Shown here: piece after piece, positions 1 to 13,639 of the stretch
How the letters are laid out: each line of letters opens with the position of its first letter
Position numbering within the stretch: position 1 is the stretch's first letter
Source of the DNA: Paracentrotus lividus
Lineage: Eukaryota; Echinodermata; Echinoidea; Camarodonta; Echinidae
Assembly (NCBI GenBank): GCA_940671915.1
Contig: CALNVZ010003426.1
Span: 41,968,621 to 42,032,620 of the forward strand
Length of the DNA stretch: 64,000 nt
Reading direction: 5' to 3'
Made by a program: the position numbers and the translations under genes
The notes under the pieces: model-generated
Seen by the model: the letters and a program-made list of their open reading frames with translations, nothing else
The model's database searches: none
Told to the model about the DNA's origin: nothing

Positions 1-975
1 GCAAACATTATTCCAAGAATGTTATCTTTGTTTTTAAGCCACACACTAAAACAGACGTTTTTGGTAATTTTTGTACGAACTGCCTAAACGATGTTTTACA
101 CACGCATTTGGGCCTAGGCTAAAGTTGAATTAAGAAGACGAATCCCAATATTAATGAATTAATTAATAGCACCTTACAACCCCAAAATACGTGAGTGGTC
201 GTTTCAACCCCCAAAATAGTTTAAGATAGTGAATTTTAACGATGTACTCCTACCCACCTTTCCGAGTTCGCTCCCGGGGATCCTCTAATACTAGTGTTCT
301 CTCACGTCGACGTCACAAACGGGAATTCGGTCTTGGCGAAGTAAACACAGGCTGCCGTGTTGTACACACTGACACATTATAAATCTTCTTGCGGTCAGAA
401 CTTTTATTGTTATCGTTATTAATTTTATTGTGAAGTTTTAAAGAATAAAAATGAAGCTATGTCATACAGTCAATAATAGCCTTCTAAATTGCTAGAATAT
501 TCTTATTTGTAAGCATTTTTAAGACGAGGGCCGTGCGAACAAGTCAATAATACTCGACTGTTTATATAATGTTACGGTATTGAAATCAAGCTAGTTGTGG
601 TGTGCATGTGATAAATTAGGGAAACGTAGAATGCTTATAAGAAGTAATTTGTGAACATAAATCATCTCAAATATGTAACTGTCCCTCTAAATGATACGAT
701 AGACCCTATAGACTAGAATTCCAAGAGAAATATATAATTTGATCGGATAAAGATGCCACCGGTCAATCGCGTAGCGGACGCTAATCGTTCGTGTTATGTA
801 AGATATTCTTCCGCGTGTGATGACGGCTCTTGAAAAACCAAGTCGCTAGCGTTAATCGGTCTGCCTTGCCGCCGGCGCGTTGGCCTGGCTAGCCTAGCTT
901 CATGTATGATGGTAAGTGTTCGCTTTTGCGCTTCACTTGCAAATAATACCTCTCATGATTAAGGTTTTGCCTTAC

Positions 976-1276
976 AATTTATGCAAAATCAGTCTGTAAG
1001 GCTTCGAATAAGTAAGTAGAATTGTTTATCATATTTCTTTGAAGTTTGCTTCCATTATCTTCATTCTTCATATATGTCTTCGAATCACTAGAAAGGTCAT
1101 TTTGATCCATAACTTCACCCATTTGACTTTGATACTGTGTCCACAGGAATAACGAAATCATCATAAGAAGCACAGAAATGCAACAGTATACTGATGTCAG
1201 GAAAGCAACACCACAAATAAAACTACAGACAATACAACGACGTATAACGGACAAGCTGCTCAAGCTGCGTGTGCAT
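976..1276 (-). CDS. First coding exon of a putative type II membrane protein (contig 1 copy)
   Basis: This is the best preserved of three copies (others near 20570-20839 and 35205-35519). A 94-codon open frame contains a long hydrophobic stretch of about 30 residues (CIVCSFICGVAFLTSVYCC then ISVLLMMISLFLW) after a basic Arg-Arg, followed by a polar, Asn/Ser-rich lumenal-type region with an NNST glycosylation sequon. That layout suits a signal anchor, as in glycosyltransferases, sulfotransferases or TNF-like ligands. The apparent first codon of the frame is TTG; an ATG at 1276-1274 would join it after a one-base correction. On the minus strand AATT is followed by GTAAGG at 975-970, a good phase-1 donor, reached in frame if the run of four T near the end is five, as in the 35-kb copy. 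The protein family is not recognised and no downstream exon was found. Confidence 0.5.
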
Positions 1277-3729
1277 GTGTGAGCGCCGGATCACATGTAC
1301 GTCACCTCACATGAACTCGATCGTATAACTCGGAGTTAAAAAATAATATTAAAATAGTGAAAATATCATTACATTATTGAATATACAGTTGAACTGGAAA
1401 TTAAAGTTTGGCATCTGATGATAGTACTGTTAGACTTTGGAAATAATGTTATTCTATACTATGTTTATATAGGATAGTACAGTAATTTGTAATATGATCC
1501 TTAATATTTTGAATTGACTTCTTGAAAAAAAAATTGGTAAAATTAATCTAACTCTATCTGCGCTCATTCTGTATTCAACACCAGGCACGTATAACACAAT
1601 ACCGGCCGTGACGTCACGTACCCTCACGAAGTGTAAGGTACACTAGTCTTTCAACCTACAGGCAGGAGGTTATTTCGCATGAAGCTATCAAACCAGAATA
1701 TTGAAGCAAGCAGAAGGATTTTTTGTGAATATGCCCTATCTGTTTGACCTACTATATATGCTATACATTATCTGTAGAACCCAAATTAATGGCATTCTCC
1801 TTCTTAAGTTCAACCTTTAAGTGTGCTTTAGCTTATTATTATCAATTTTAAAACATGCATCTTAGATAAAGAGCGTTTTATGCCATGACAATTTCAACCA
1901 CCGTAAAAAGTTTCTTTCCCTGCGGGAGATGGTCTAAACAGAATGTCATAGCAATGTCATTAAAGCAAACAGTGGACACAGTGTGACTCTTTGATACGCT
2001 GTGTTCATATTTGATAGTCAATGATAAAACATTATTAAGCCAAACAAACATCGGGCTCTGTTGTCCTTCGAGAATCGGAGTGATTTAAATATCACTTGTC
2101 AATATATGAATTCCTGTTAAGCATTTCAAAAAGCAAAGTTGTGCAAAGTTTCTTGCTGCATAACATTTCCAATTAAACTCTTGCTTATTAAATCAGGTAT
2201 AGAATGTTTTTCGACCCAATTACAACTCGCAAGGGATAGGCAACTTTGAAATGAAAAATAATTTACCACCGACATCAATTTCAAATCTCATCTAGGTCGT
2301 AGTTTGCCAAATTTTCAAAGCAATCCAATTTACTATTAATCTTGTTATTATGACATTAGTGATATATTATTAAGAAAATATAATAAACCAGATGCAACAG
2401 AAAAAGGGCGTGAGAAATATACACACATTAAGTTCATTTCGTTGATTCTGGTCAAAATGTAAACATTTTTTTCTTAATAATGCGAGTAGAATATTATATC
2501 AAAACAATTTGTGTGGAGCTGAACAGTAAATTTGCTTCTGTGATCAGGCTTGACCCCCCCCCCCAAAAAAAAAAAAAGAGCAAAAACTCTATCACAGCCT
2601 GTATATCCACGACATCTGTATAATGTTGGTAATGTTATCAATAGTAACAATAATGATAATATTCAATATTTATTATGCGCCTATATTTTTTAATATTTCA
2701 TACGACCTGTGAGATTAGTATTGCTCCAGCTCAATACACGCTTTGATCCCTGGCTTTTGTCTCGCTGATGTGTTCGTACTCAATCCTCATCATTAAGCAA
2801 TTTAACTGGTATAAAATATTAATATCTTTGAAACTACAACAGCAACGAAAACAAAAACAACGCGAGCTACTACCATATAAAGTGCAACGATGCGATAATT
2901 TTGTCATATCATTAATCTCTTTTTAATCTGATTTGTCGAAAATAGTGCTCTACAAATTTTTAGAACACTATAAGGTGCCCTTAATCTTAAAAAATATGAT
3001 CTGTTATTAGCATTTATAGATATACCATGTATACAATTATCTATGTAACAGTGTAAATAACATATTAATAAAATAGTAAACATTTGTAAGATGTAAGAGG
3101 CTTATAAAAGATCAGGTAGCCATGTTAAAGAGGCAGTTCCATCGCGCATTAAGTAGAATATATTGGATATATATATATATTATTATATATATATTATATA
3201 TGATATATATTAGATGCTTCTTGTTGGGAATGTAGTCGAAATAAAACAAGCCAGAAGCTTGGGCAAATAGAAGTCGTTTTCACCACACGCCAATCTCATC
3301 TTGTTTTATTCGACGTATATGTGTGTGTGTGTGTTGGTGTGTGTGTGTGTGGGTGTGGTTTTAATATAGTATATATAGTAAAATTAAATCCCAATCTTAT
3401 ATACAAGTAAAAAAGTAAAACGGGCCCATTGAGTACGTGCTATGCAGGAGTCCACTTTTATTTACGACAATGTTCGTCATAAAGATGGAATATTGTTTTC
3501 TGGCTCAAGCGACATATGTTCGCTGTCCGTTATTAATTTCTTGATGTGTTTGTCACCTGCTTTCAACTTCTGGGATCTGGGTATATCTGGACGCCCCTCA
3601 AGCCCTTACCGGGGATTTTTCTTCAAAAAAGTTGTCAACCCCCAGAAGATGGCCTTTCGTCATTTTTCTTATTTTGGGGCGCCTTTTTGTTCCGACTTGA
3701 CAACAAGCCGCCCTATCCTAGAAGAAAGT

Positions 3730-5900
3730 CCGCTGAATGTAAGTATGAATTGTTATGTTGGCTCGCACTTAGTTATCTAGCATTAATGAGTAAGTGATCT
3801 TTAGAGCAAGGTACATACGTATGAGGGTTCAAATTCAATTTATCACTGTGCTTCTAAGCACATATGACAATTAGCTAGTCTAACGAGAAATATATGCTAA
3901 ATTCAAAAATCTAGATGGCCAATGAAAATGTTTACAGAGGGAATGATATTGTCGCCTTGTCACAAGGCAAGAATTTAAGAGTGGATTAGATATTTTAAGT
4001 GGTTGAGCTGTTTTTATTTTTGTGGATTCAACATGATGGAAATATAGGATATTGTCCGATTGTCACGCAATCTCGTGCTTTTACTTCAATCCTGCTGTGA
4101 CAGAACTTAGCTGTAGAAAATTCTTATAGATTGCTAAATACAAGACAAGGTCATAAACGTGAACCCTAGCGCTTTACTACAACTACTAGCGCTGTAGGGG
4201 GCTCTGATATGCTCGGGACAAGACTAAAGGCCGATATAGAAGAACATGACAATCTGCATTGGGCGCGACTAACTGTTATGCGAAAGCCACGTTAACATGT
4301 CAGTATAGCCAGTGAAGTAGCAGGGACAATGACATTCCAGAGAATTACAGTCAGATGCAAATCAATCATTCTTAGTGGTACTAATAACTAAATGATTCCA
4401 CTCTTATGCAACGGTTACAGGGGATAATTAATATTTTATCAATTCTTAATCCAGTTCGGAGCATGGCTTCACAGGAAGTTTTTTAAATAATTCATCAAGG
4501 GCGCTCTAGACAAAGAAGGTTCCTGTGTCCTAGGGTCGCATGAGAAATTGCGCTTACTTCTACTTAGAAGTACATTGTTGAACCCATAATAGCCGCTCAG
4601 GGAGGCGAAAGATGAGAACTAACACTTCACTGGTTCGTTAACTGATGCGACGCCACAAGCCCTCAGTCTACTTCAAGAATACGCGATGAATTGATTTCGT
4701 TATACGTCTATTAGAAATCATGAAACAGTTGTTACTGGTATACAGGCAAGTGATAAATCATTTCTTTCATAGGGAGAAACTTGTATGTTGGGTTAAACAT
4801 TGCATATCTTATCTTTAACACCATTGATTTCTTCTCCAATTAGAGCGATGCTCTAACCAAACCATAAAATCAATAAAATTATAGATATGCTATTTACTGC
4901 TTGCTACATCAGATAGTCCAAACTATTTTCAAGAAAATGAGGTGTAATATTATGGTTAGGCTGTTATTGCATTTTACTGTCATCGTAATTTCCGCATACA
5001 GAATGAAGTAAAAATTCCGGAAGTATGTTTATTCGTTTTTTACTATAACATCCCTGCGGAAGACTGACTTATGCCTGTCACCATCAATAAATAGTTTTAT
5101 TAGACTTGTATACATTATATAGAAACAGATCACTCAATGCTTTTTCCACAAAATCAGAGGACCTCAGGGGAACTTTATTTGGAAAAAAACAATTTTAAAG
5201 GCTCAAATAACAATAATAAGTAAATATAATAGGTATTAATGGGTATGCTTTACTATTTATCTAATGAGAAAAATCGGGTAACAAAACACCGTACATGTGG
5301 TTCCGGAATGTCCTACACAAAGATGACTGATAGATTCAACACATGCGTACCCCAACCAGGTTTGTACAGGAACACCATGTTGGACCAACTGATAATCAGA
5401 AATTAGTCAGCCAATAATTTTATAAGTCACAGTCCTTAAAATTCACTTTACATCAGCATTTAGACTGGCTAAATTTCCTATGAATTTGATTTCCGATCTC
5501 CTTTATGATTGTCGGACAGTAATCTTAATTTACCAACATTCCTTATTCACAAGCGCCGGTATTGTCCAGCAATGGGCTACGAGTTGTTTATTCTATTGGT
5601 GGCAGCTCAGGGTGACAAATGGATGGTCCAGACGGCGTCGCTGAATCCTACTGTCCCGTATGTCCATATTACTATCAATAAGTAGGGTCTGCGAACCATG
5701 TAGAAGAGACGCTGTACCAATGTGACGATACACTAACTGGTTACACGCTAGCCAAATACTTGAAATAGCTATTTTGATACATTATCCGTTTTGAATATCT
5801 ACTGAAAGTTGTTACGGCTCATTCTATGAAGTGGATGCAATATTCAATCGTTTTACATATCACAAATAATAAACCGGCGAAAATGTTAGAATGCGTCTCA
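3730..5900. other. Noisy stretch of the contig 1 duplicate
   Basis: No gene is supported here. Short islands match the reverse complement of about 30700-32760, but the intervening bases are scrambled by frequent indels and substitutions, far more than elsewhere in contig 1. It looks like low-quality consensus sequence rather than an evolutionarily diverged copy. Confidence 0.6.
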
Positions 5901-6710
5901 AGTACAATCAAGACGTATAAGTTAAGCACATTTATATTTTCTTGATAATTGCATCCGTTTTGGTATTATCGAATATTTAACTCTTGAGAGGGAGCAAATA
6001 TTCAAGATGTTTTGTATTATAAAAGGTAGTATCATGATGTAAATAAGGTTAACAGTAAGCATTTTGTAAATTACCAAAAAAAGGTTAAACTTTAATTCTA
6101 AACTACACATCATGTCAAATGTATCACAGACGTTGAAGACAAAAATGTAAATTAAATGACTGATACCAGTCGTAGTTTCCAGAATGCAATTTCTATATTG
6201 AGCCTTCAGAAACAGTCAAAAATGCGTGACAGTCCGTGAAGACAAAAAGGCTCAAAAGTTTTTATTATTAGGTTAAAACTGACGAAAAATGTATATACAG
6301 AAATAAGGTACATGTATATTCTATTTACAGCATTTTTTGTGACATCATGAAATCAGAAAATTTCAGAATTATCACTGTTTGCATGTAACATTGTGTAAGG
6401 GAGTTTTAATTTCTCCGCATTAAATATCAAAGAATCTCACGCGAGTTTCATAATTTTCCGTCTTGTATCCCATTTTAAGATGTAATTCAAATACCGAACA
6501 TGGAATATCGCTTATGAGAACATCATAAATCAATAACATGTTATTATTCATTATTCTGATAAGTAAATTCGTCGTCTTTAATCTTGGAAATTTTCTACTC
6601 AAGCGCGTAGAAAACAGGATAAAGTGGTACAACAGAAGGCATCTCGTACTTTAGGTATTCAAAAATAGCTGAAATTTCTTTTTAAGATGAAATTTCCACC
6701 GAACTGTCAG

Positions 6711-6856
6711 TTACTTATCATCTTGGTATCCAAAGGATATGATACTATGCATGACGTAAAAGACGACTGTAAAAACGCCTGAACGGGTCCGACTGTGCCT
6801 CACTGGTATGACCTCGCTATTAGGTCTCTATTTGGTATTTGTTTCTGCCGTTCCAC
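6711..6856 (-). pseudogene. Extra copy of the last immunoglobulin-gene exon (contig 1)
   Basis: This is the reverse-complement counterpart of the exon at 29699-29850, with several single-base losses that break the frame. A second such copy lies at 9056-9203. It is best treated as a redundant assembly copy. Confidence 0.6.
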
Positions 6857-7667
6857 TGAAAACGAAAAACAAAATATTAGTTAGTCAAACTAAAATTCAT
6901 ACATATCCATTCACAATCAATGCTTTTATATACGAGTTTAAATGTAATTATACCTCAACATTCAAAAGACATAATGGGGCCTACAGAGGATTGAAGTTTC
7001 TAATCAAATAAAATAATGTTGGACATTATTTTAGTTCATCTTGGTCATTTAATAATCCCTGAAAGCTTATTTTATCTGTAATTTAAAAAATTTGTACCAG
7101 CTTTGTTTATGCTTGACTTAACCTAGCCAATTTTACAAAAATTGATTAGGCAAAAAACTAGTGAACTTATTTTGTCGTTAATATTCTCGCCACTGTTCCT
7201 ATCCTGTGATTCTTGACATTGATCGTCCTTAATATGTTATCTACCTAAATCCGATTAATGAAAGGGGGTTTGGTTTTGTTTTTCCAAAATATAACGTACA
7301 TAAAGTAGATATTTTTCGTCCACACCCAAGGTAGATTTGATAACATGTTTTTACTTGGGCGTTACGTAGACAGGTTTTTAGATTGGGGAATTATTTGCAG
7401 TCCGAGGCCTATATTGCCTCCCCCCCCCCGTCTTTTGCCATACCCTGATCGTGGGCGAGTGAAGGTTCGAAATTAATGAATGTGAATAGAAATTCGTCAA
7501 ATGGGGAATCTTACCGAAAGAGCAAATATTAATTGTGAACGCACGTGAATTGGGGCTTTGCAAGGTTTTGCAAACAGTTACAAATATGTTTTACATTAAA
7601 AAAAAAAAAAAAAAAAAATCCTTCAAATTTATATTAGACAAATAGTTAAACATTTATAAAAAAATTA

Positions 7668-7692
7668 NNNNNNNNNNNNNNNNNNNNNNNNN
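7668..7692. other. 25-base assembly gap
   Basis: A run of 25 N separates contig 1 from contig 2. The identical length of the gap at 20840 shows that it is a fixed placeholder, not a measured distance. Confidence 0.98.
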
Positions 7693-9055
7693 ACAGCTTA
7701 GCCAACTCAAACCCGAAGTAAACAAAAACAACCGGTCCCATGTGGTCCGTTTCCCTACACAAAAAAAATGACTGACTAGCATTTTCAAACACACTGCGCA
7801 CCCCAATAACCAGGCTTTTGACAGTGCAAACCACTCGCATACAGTTTGGCCACCTCCCAACATTCATAATGCATTGAAATAGAGGTCATGCCCAATAACT
7901 ATTTTTATACCATCACATTCATCTAAAATGTTCCTTTTACATCAGGCATTTTCAGGACTGGCTAAAATTTTCCTACCTTGACAGATTTTTGGTAGTTTTC
8001 TCGGAGATTTCTCACTTTTCGTGTCGGAATACAGCATTCAACTTCCCAGACAGACCACTGACCAAGTAGATGGCCGGTATTTTCAACTCAGTAGTCTTAT
8101 GTTGGCAGCTAGGGCTGGACATGTGGTGACCGTCCGATATTCCTACTGTCCGGTATTCCTACATCTACCTATCACAAATAAGTACCGGCGAAAATGTTAG
8201 AATGCGCTACTCAAATGTACAGATCATGAACGTATAAGTTAAGCACATTTATATTATTTCTTGATAATTGCATCCGTTTTGGTATCTACTCGAAGTATTT
8301 ACGTCTTTGAGAAGGGAGCAAATATTCAAGATGTTGTATTTATTATAAAGGTAAGTATCATAGAATGTAAATCAAGGTTAACAGTAAGCATTTTTGTAAT
8401 ATCTACCAAAAAAAGGTTAAACTTTAATTTCTAAACCTACACAATCATGTCAAATGTACACAGACGTGAAGACAAAAATGAAATTAAATGACTGATACCA
8501 TCGTAGTTTTCCAGAATGCAATTTCTATATTGAGCCTTCTTAGAAACAGTCCAAAATGCGTGACAGTCGTGAAGACAAAAGGCTCAAAAGTTTTATTATT
8601 AGGTTAAAACTGACGAAAAATGTATATACAGAAATATAGGTACATGTATATTACTATTACAGCATTTTTTGTGACACAACAGTGAGAAATACAAGAAATG
8701 TGATTATCAGAAATTAATCAAACACTGTTTGCATGTAACATTGTGTAAAGGAGGTTTTAATTTTCTCCGCTTAAATATCAAAGAATCTCACCGAGTTTCA
8801 TAATTTTCCGTCTTTGTATCCCATTTTAGATGTAATTCAAATACCGGAACTGAATATCGCTTATGAAAATCATAAATCAATACAACATGTTATTATTCAA
8901 TATTCTGATAAGTAATTCGTCGTCTTTATATCTTTGGAAATTTTCTACTCAAGCGCGTAGAAACAGGATAAAGTGGTACAACAGAAGGCATCTCGACTTT
9001 AGTATCAAAAATAGCTGAAATTCTTTTTAAGATGAAATTTCCACCGAACTGTCAG

Positions 9056-11082
9056 TTACTTATCATCTTGTATCAAAAAAGGATATGATTACTATGCATG
9101 ACGTAACAAAACGACTGTAAAAACGCCTGAACGGGTCGATGCTTGCCTCACTGGTAGATGTACGCTATTAGGTCTCTATTTGGTATTTGTTCTGCCGTTC
9201 CACCTGAAACGAAAAACAAAATATTAGTTAGTCAAACGTAAAATTCCATACATATCCATTCACATCAATGCTTTTATATACGAGTTTAAATGTAATTATT
9301 ACCAACATTCAAAAGACAATATGGGGCCTACAGAGGATTGAAGTTTCTAATCAAATAAATAATGTTGGACATTATTTAAGTTCATCTGTCATTTAATTAA
9401 CCCTGAAAGCTATTTTTATCTGTAATTTAAGAATTGTACCAGCTTTGTTTATGCTTGACTTAACCTAGGCCAATTTTACAAAAATGATTAGTACAAAACT
9501 AGTGAACTATTTTGTCGTTATATCCGCCACTGTTCCTCTCCTGTATATCTTGACATTGATCTCCTTAATATGTTACTCCTAAATCCGATTAATGAAAAAG
9601 GGGGTTTGGTTTTGTTTTTCCAAAATATAACGTACATAAAGTAGATATTTTTCGTCCACACCCAAGGGATTTTGTAACATGTTTTTCTTGGGACGTTACG
9701 TAGACAGGTTTTTAGATCTGGGGAATTATTTGCAGTCCCGAGGCCTATATTGCCTCCCCCCCCCCGTGCTTTTGCCAATACCCTGATCGTGGGCGAGTGA
9801 GCGTTCGAAATTAATGAATGTGAATAGAAATTCGTCAAAATGGGGAATCTTACCAAAAGCAAAATATTAATTGTGAACGCACGAAATTGGGGCTTTGCAA
9901 GGTTTTGCAAACAGTTACAAATATGTTTTACATTAAAAAAAAAAAAAAAAAAAATCCTTTCAAATTTATATTGACAAATAGTTAAACATTTATAAAAAAA
10001 TTATTGCTAAATATTTTACAGAGGTGAACTTTGGATGCTTGATAATAACCATACGACTTCTAACATTTGAAAAATGACAATCCTACAGGGTGAAAACAAA
10101 TGGACCTGACTGGGTTGACGCTCAATCAGAAACTTATAATGATATTTCTTCTGTCTCGATTGTGGTTGTCCCCGGGTTGAGAAATCATTAAATTTCTTAC
10201 CTATTCACACCAGATGAGCTTACTGGCCTTGCTGACACTGTTCCTATCCTGAGCATTGAAACGAGCAACGTTAAACTTATCAGGCATGTGCCTCACGCTA
10301 AGGACAGATTAACAATGGTCTGGGACTGAGGGCTAGTCACAATGCTCACATTCCTGTCCATGTAGCCCCGGCCTTCAAAGGTAAAGTTTGAGTATGTCCA
10401 AGCGATCCTGGGTCTAGGAATCCTCGTGTTTGCATTCTAGACGAAGTGGAGTTTGAAAATCCTGATATCGTATAAAGGTGCCGTTATGAGTTCCACGGGA
10501 GCTGATTAAAGATATGAAATATCATGCCGTAAGTACATCATAGAGCTTTCATAGAATTTCATGTAAATCAGCGCTATACAAGCATTTTGACAGAACATGA
10601 AAGGGACGTATGAGTTATTTTATGGTATGCATTACCTTCTGCATCATAGGTCTAAGTAATAAAAAAAAAATTCTCATTAATTTACTCACGTTCTCCAAAG
10701 CATAAAACTAGTGAAACTTTCCCTGATGAAGACACATTTCAATCTGCCATAATTATCTTATTTACACTGATTTTGACGAAACATTTTTTTTTTTATTTCT
10801 GCCTCTCGTGATTCTCTATCCTTTAAAATCGTTCCCTCTTTTGATTTAGTGCCATTTAGAATAACTTGAAGAGTTTGTAATCAGGTGACATACAATTAAC
10901 ATAGTGATTTCCGAACGGTCTGGTGCCTCCCTGGAAGAAATATCTGTACTGGCACTGTACACTCCGCATTTTGGATGTCTGCATTGATAATCATCATTCT
11001 CTCAGATTGTCGAGACCAGTGTCGGTCTCCTGTCTCTATTCACGTCGTACACCCCAGCCTGTCCGCCAATCATTATATTATC
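9056..11082 (-). pseudogene. Duplicate immunoglobulin gene exons (contig 2)
   Basis: Three exon counterparts lie on the minus strand: 11082-10894 (V-set half), 10501-10201 (C2-type domain) and 9203-9056 (terminal exon). Splice sites are retained, but each carries indels. The copies are useful because their errors differ from contig 3. The C2 exon here starts CTCCCG after its acceptor, whereas contig 3 has CTCCG; the three-C version restores a continuous frame from the preceding exon. Near the second Cys it keeps AGGAAC and AAGGCC, which contig 3 has partly lost. Confidence 0.7.
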
Positions 11083-11289
11083 CTGTGAATGGAGAAAAAA
11101 AAATAGAGATAATGATATATGATAATAATGCCATCAGATTTTTATAGTGCCATTTTCATAAATAAATCGTCAGGCGCTTTTACCAGTATCAAAGATAGTA
11201 CAAGGATGACTTGTTATCCTGAGAATAACAAGTTGAAATTAAGACTGAGAATTTGTCTTGAACGTTCATGAGATGAATTTTCAGCTAGC

Positions 11290-12880
11290 CGTTTGATTTG
11301 ATTGATTTGATGTTGATTTTATTCGTGGGTGTTACATATATGAGTAGTAGAGAATTAACACGACAGGATACACCATGAAGCGAAGCTGCGTTATGCAATG
11401 GTTTTTTCTAGTGAAAGTACATAATATGATAGACAAAACATAAATAACTAAATGAAACATAATATAACACAAATTATATAGAAAATGAACTAATAGGACC
11501 AACAAAAATTTTGCTAATTTTAGCAATATTAATAACTGTAGAATATTATTCATTGCACATTTGATATTAACAGTAGTTTTTCTCTTATAAAACAATTTAT
11601 TGATCTGTGGATTAAGCATATCGTTGCATTTTGTGCTAATTATGACTTATGTGAGTAGTTTATTCTTGTAGGTGTTGCTTTAATGCATTTGAAAATTATA
11701 AAAATTCTTATAGAACTGATTTGGAAAGAATTCACAGCATATTGATACATTGATAAAGGTTCTATTCTATATTCATTACGTTTTGGTAAACAAAATTAAA
11801 GGACTATTTCCTAGTTACGTGTATGAATTATTAGACGTCGAATGAAATTATTAGTTATATAATAGATCTAATATTGAGTAGAATATTTTTGCACTATGGT
11901 GAACATAGTTGTTTAGACCTTTTATCTACATGAGATAACTGCCTCCCAAGTTCATTTACTAGACGTGTGTTTGGGCCACATAATCGTAATGTATAGTTTA
12001 CAACCCTTATGGATTATTCTAGTTTTTTTCTATATCCGTCTTGCCAGATACTGACAAGCTGCATGGCATAGTCAACGGCTTGTATTAAGCAAAACATAGA
12101 TTTCGTCTTAGATTTCGTTTTACATACAAGACTATGGATAGTTATATAAAATTTAAGAAGAGATTAGACTTTTTTAGCATGGAGTCCAAATCCTGTCCAT
12201 AGATAATCTTGTTATATCTATTTCCTAAGTATTTCTGAGTCTTTTCAATCTACTTGATATTTAGGTTACCAGTGAATCGATGTGCATTTCAACTTTCCTT
12301 TGAACAAAATATAAATTCTTTCGTTTTCCAGACATGTAAAAAGTTGTGATGCAGTCTCCGACTATGCAAATTTGCAAGTTCTGTCAATAAGCTTTTCTAG
12401 AATCGTCTTAAGAGTTATCGTTGGTCTGAGCTACAGTAAACACTATCGTCGCATATAAAATGTATATTAAACGTAAACAAAATACACAATCATTATATAA
12501 CACATTATAAAAGGATAGGCGTAAATGCTCCCTGCTGGAACTCACATTTAAAGCAGGGATATGCAGAATCCTTCTAGCATATTATTCCACTTGTGCAGGA
12601 TTTGTTAAATAAGATTTAAACATTTTACACATTGAAGAATCCAACCATGACTCTATTTTCTTTAAAGTTGCATGATTACGTAATCAATAGTCTTTTTGTA
12701 AGTCAGAGAACATCCAAAGCGACCACAGAAGAACTGATTCCTAATAATCTGATAAAATGTATTTAGCAGTTGTCCAGTGGAGTATCCATTACGAAACCGG
12801 ATGGAATTCATAAATTAGTTTATTGTTTGAAAGTATTTTATCTATTTGAGTATTGAAAATGATAGGCTACCCTGCTATTA
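11290..12880 (-). mobile_element. Copy of the CR1/Jockey-like LINE fragment
   Basis: This is the reverse complement of 25860-27530. It begins on the plus strand with TTTGATTTGATTGATTTGAT, the complement of the LINE tail repeats. It is a degraded duplicate with many frameshifts and no open frame of useful length. Confidence 0.7.
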
Positions 12881-13639
12881 TTAACACATAAGCTATATGG
12901 TTACTAAGTGTCACTGTCATAGTCAAGGTAAGAACAAATACGTTCGATGATTATTATTATAAACTGAAGTTTTCCTCATCTTATGTTGAACAATTTGTTT
13001 CTTATGTCAGAATTAACATTCTGTTATGGCGTAACGAATAAATTTAAATTCACTGGAATATAAGGTATTTTAATTCATTCTATTCTATTTATTATTTATT
13101 TTCTCAATAATATAAATAATAATATAATATCGATTGTCCATGTACTATAAATATTAATACTTCGTTACAATGTATAAATAAGTATTATCATATTCATACA
13201 AAACAAATAAATGAGACAAATAGAGAATAAAAAAGCCGAGATAGGCTTGTGGTAAGTATCAATAAAAGAAGATACAATAATTTTGTGCGAACTTATACAA
13301 TTTCATTGACAAGCGATGAAATAAGCGATGCATGTTACTGTATGCTAATTAGATCTTATTAGATTAATCTCCACCAAGGGTATTTAGGATTTCGATATTC
13401 ATCAATATTATTCGGCTTTCTTATTCTATCACGAAAACTTAAGGTATTTGTGTCTTAAAAGACAAAACTAGATTTCTGCGAACTTATAGATTTAGTAGGC
13501 CGGTGACATAAACACAAAATTTATTTTATGTAAATCCAAAGAGCTATTGTATTACATTTAGACTAATTTATCGATTTATATTGATAGCCAGATGCCATTA
13601 TCAATCAACCTTATATTAAAGAGTTTCATTCTACTAATA

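Larger units (their letters stand above)
1..7667 (-). repeat. Contig 1: inverted copy of 28867-36509
   Basis: Base 1 onward reads as the reverse complement of the sequence ending at about 36509, and the match runs to the gap at 7668, which corresponds to about 28867. Landmarks in order are the CpG-rich block (240-360), the membrane-protein exon (976-1276), the CRE and TATA (1609-1616, 1465-1471), the CA/TG and TA repeats (3150-3360), the foldback MITE (3460 onward) and the last immunoglobulin exon (6711-6856). Differences are mainly single-base indels. They are especially dense from about 3730 to 5900, where homology is visible only in short islands such as the cttgtc/caagg block near 3957. 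The window start lies inside the homologous block. Confidence 0.9.
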
